Source: Clostridiales bacterium (GTDB lineage: Bacteria; Bacillota_A; Clostridia; Oscillospirales; Oscillospiraceae). Taken from it: 6,749 nucleotides of DNA. Numbering within the stretch: position 1 is the stretch's first letter; each line of letters begins with the position of its first letter. The position numbers and the translations under genes are program-made. Where the stretch lies: NCBI GenBank assembly GCA_019417795.1, contig DXUR01000141.1:1-6749 (forward strand), read 5' to 3'. Under the pieces are notes generated by a model. It saw nothing but the letters and a program-made list of their open reading frames with translations, had not been told where the DNA came from and searched no databases. Below are positions 6,422-6,749 of the stretch, in pieces.

Positions 6422-6749
6422 ATGGCACAGGCAAAGAAAGTCATCCGCCGTCGGCGGGAGAAGAAGAACATTGAGCGTGGCCAGGTCCATATCCGTTCTT
6501 CTTTCAACAACACCATGGTAACCGTTACCGATACCCAGGGCAATGCTATTTCCTGGGCTTCCTCCGGCGGACTGGGTTTCCGCGGCAGCAAGAAGTCCAC
6601 TCCCTTTGCAGCTCAGACGGCCGCTGAGACCGCTGCCCGCGCTGCTATGGAGCATGGCCTGAAGACCGTTGAGGTCTTCGTCAAGGGCCCCGGTCAGGGC
6701 CGTGAGGCTGCCATCCGCGCACTGCAGGCCGTGGGCCTGGAGGTGACGA
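6422..6749 (+). CDS. rpsK: 30S ribosomal protein S11, 3' end cut by window
   Basis: S11 lies on the platform of the small subunit, near the 3' end of 16S rRNA and the mRNA exit. The reading frame stays open to the window edge, giving 109 complete residues. The family is usually about 130 residues, so roughly 20 C-terminal residues, including the expected PHNGCRPPKRRR tail, lie outside. Visible features are the basic N terminus ([10 protein letters not shown], 7-16), [15 protein letters not shown] (23-37), [20 protein letters not shown] (40-59), TPFAAQ (60-65) and [15 protein letters not shown] (87-101). The binding site AAAGGAG (6408-6414) lies 7 nt before the ATG, 15 nt after the rpsM stop. 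Confidence 0.97.
   Translation, partial: MAQAKKVIRRRREKKNIERGQVHIRSSFNNTMVTVTDTQGNAISWASSGGLGFRGSKKSTPFAAQTAAETAARAAMEHGLKTVEVFVKGPGQGREAAIRALQAVGLEVT

Overview
The window is one uninterrupted stretch of a bacterial ribosomal-protein supercluster: the end of the spc operon running into the start of the alpha operon. All 14 genes lie on the + strand. They read rpsH (S8), rplF (L6), rplR (L18), rpsE (S5), rpmD (L30), rplO (L15), secY, adk, map, a small KOW-domain gene, infA (IF-1), rpmJ (L36), rpsM (S13) and rpsK (S11, cut by the right edge). No mobile element, tRNA, rRNA, CRISPR array or clear terminator was seen.

The gene order (secY-adk-map-KOW-infA-rpmJ-rpsM-rpsK), strong GGAGG-type ribosome binding sites, a zinc-type adenylate kinase and a TTG start point to a Gram-positive Bacillota, most likely class Clostridia. 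Third codon positions are strongly G/C-rich, which would fit a GC-rich gut clostridial lineage such as Oscillospiraceae. That last placement is inference and was not tested by a search.

Layout. Positions 1-2533 hold six ribosomal-protein genes separated by 14-18 nt, with stop codons often merged into the next Shine-Dalgarno. Positions 2535-5331 hold the housekeeping genes: secY (protein export channel), adk (AMP/ADP balance) and map (removal of N-terminal Met), spaced 1, 18 and 4 nt from their upstream neighbours. Positions 5344-5850 hold the KOW protein and IF-1, 3 nt apart. After a 54-nt spacer, the widest gap here, come rpmJ, rpsM and the start of rpsK. No gene-free stretch exceeds 54 nt.

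Together the genes couple ribosome assembly (S5, S8, S11, S13, L6, L15, L18, L30, L36), translation initiation (IF-1), nascent-chain processing (Map), membrane insertion and secretion (SecY) and nucleotide supply (Adk). I found no previously undescribed system. The points worth a second look are modest: merged stop/Shine-Dalgarno junctions, the TTG start of infA, the poorly understood KOW protein, and small family-level variations in SecY, Map and Adk.
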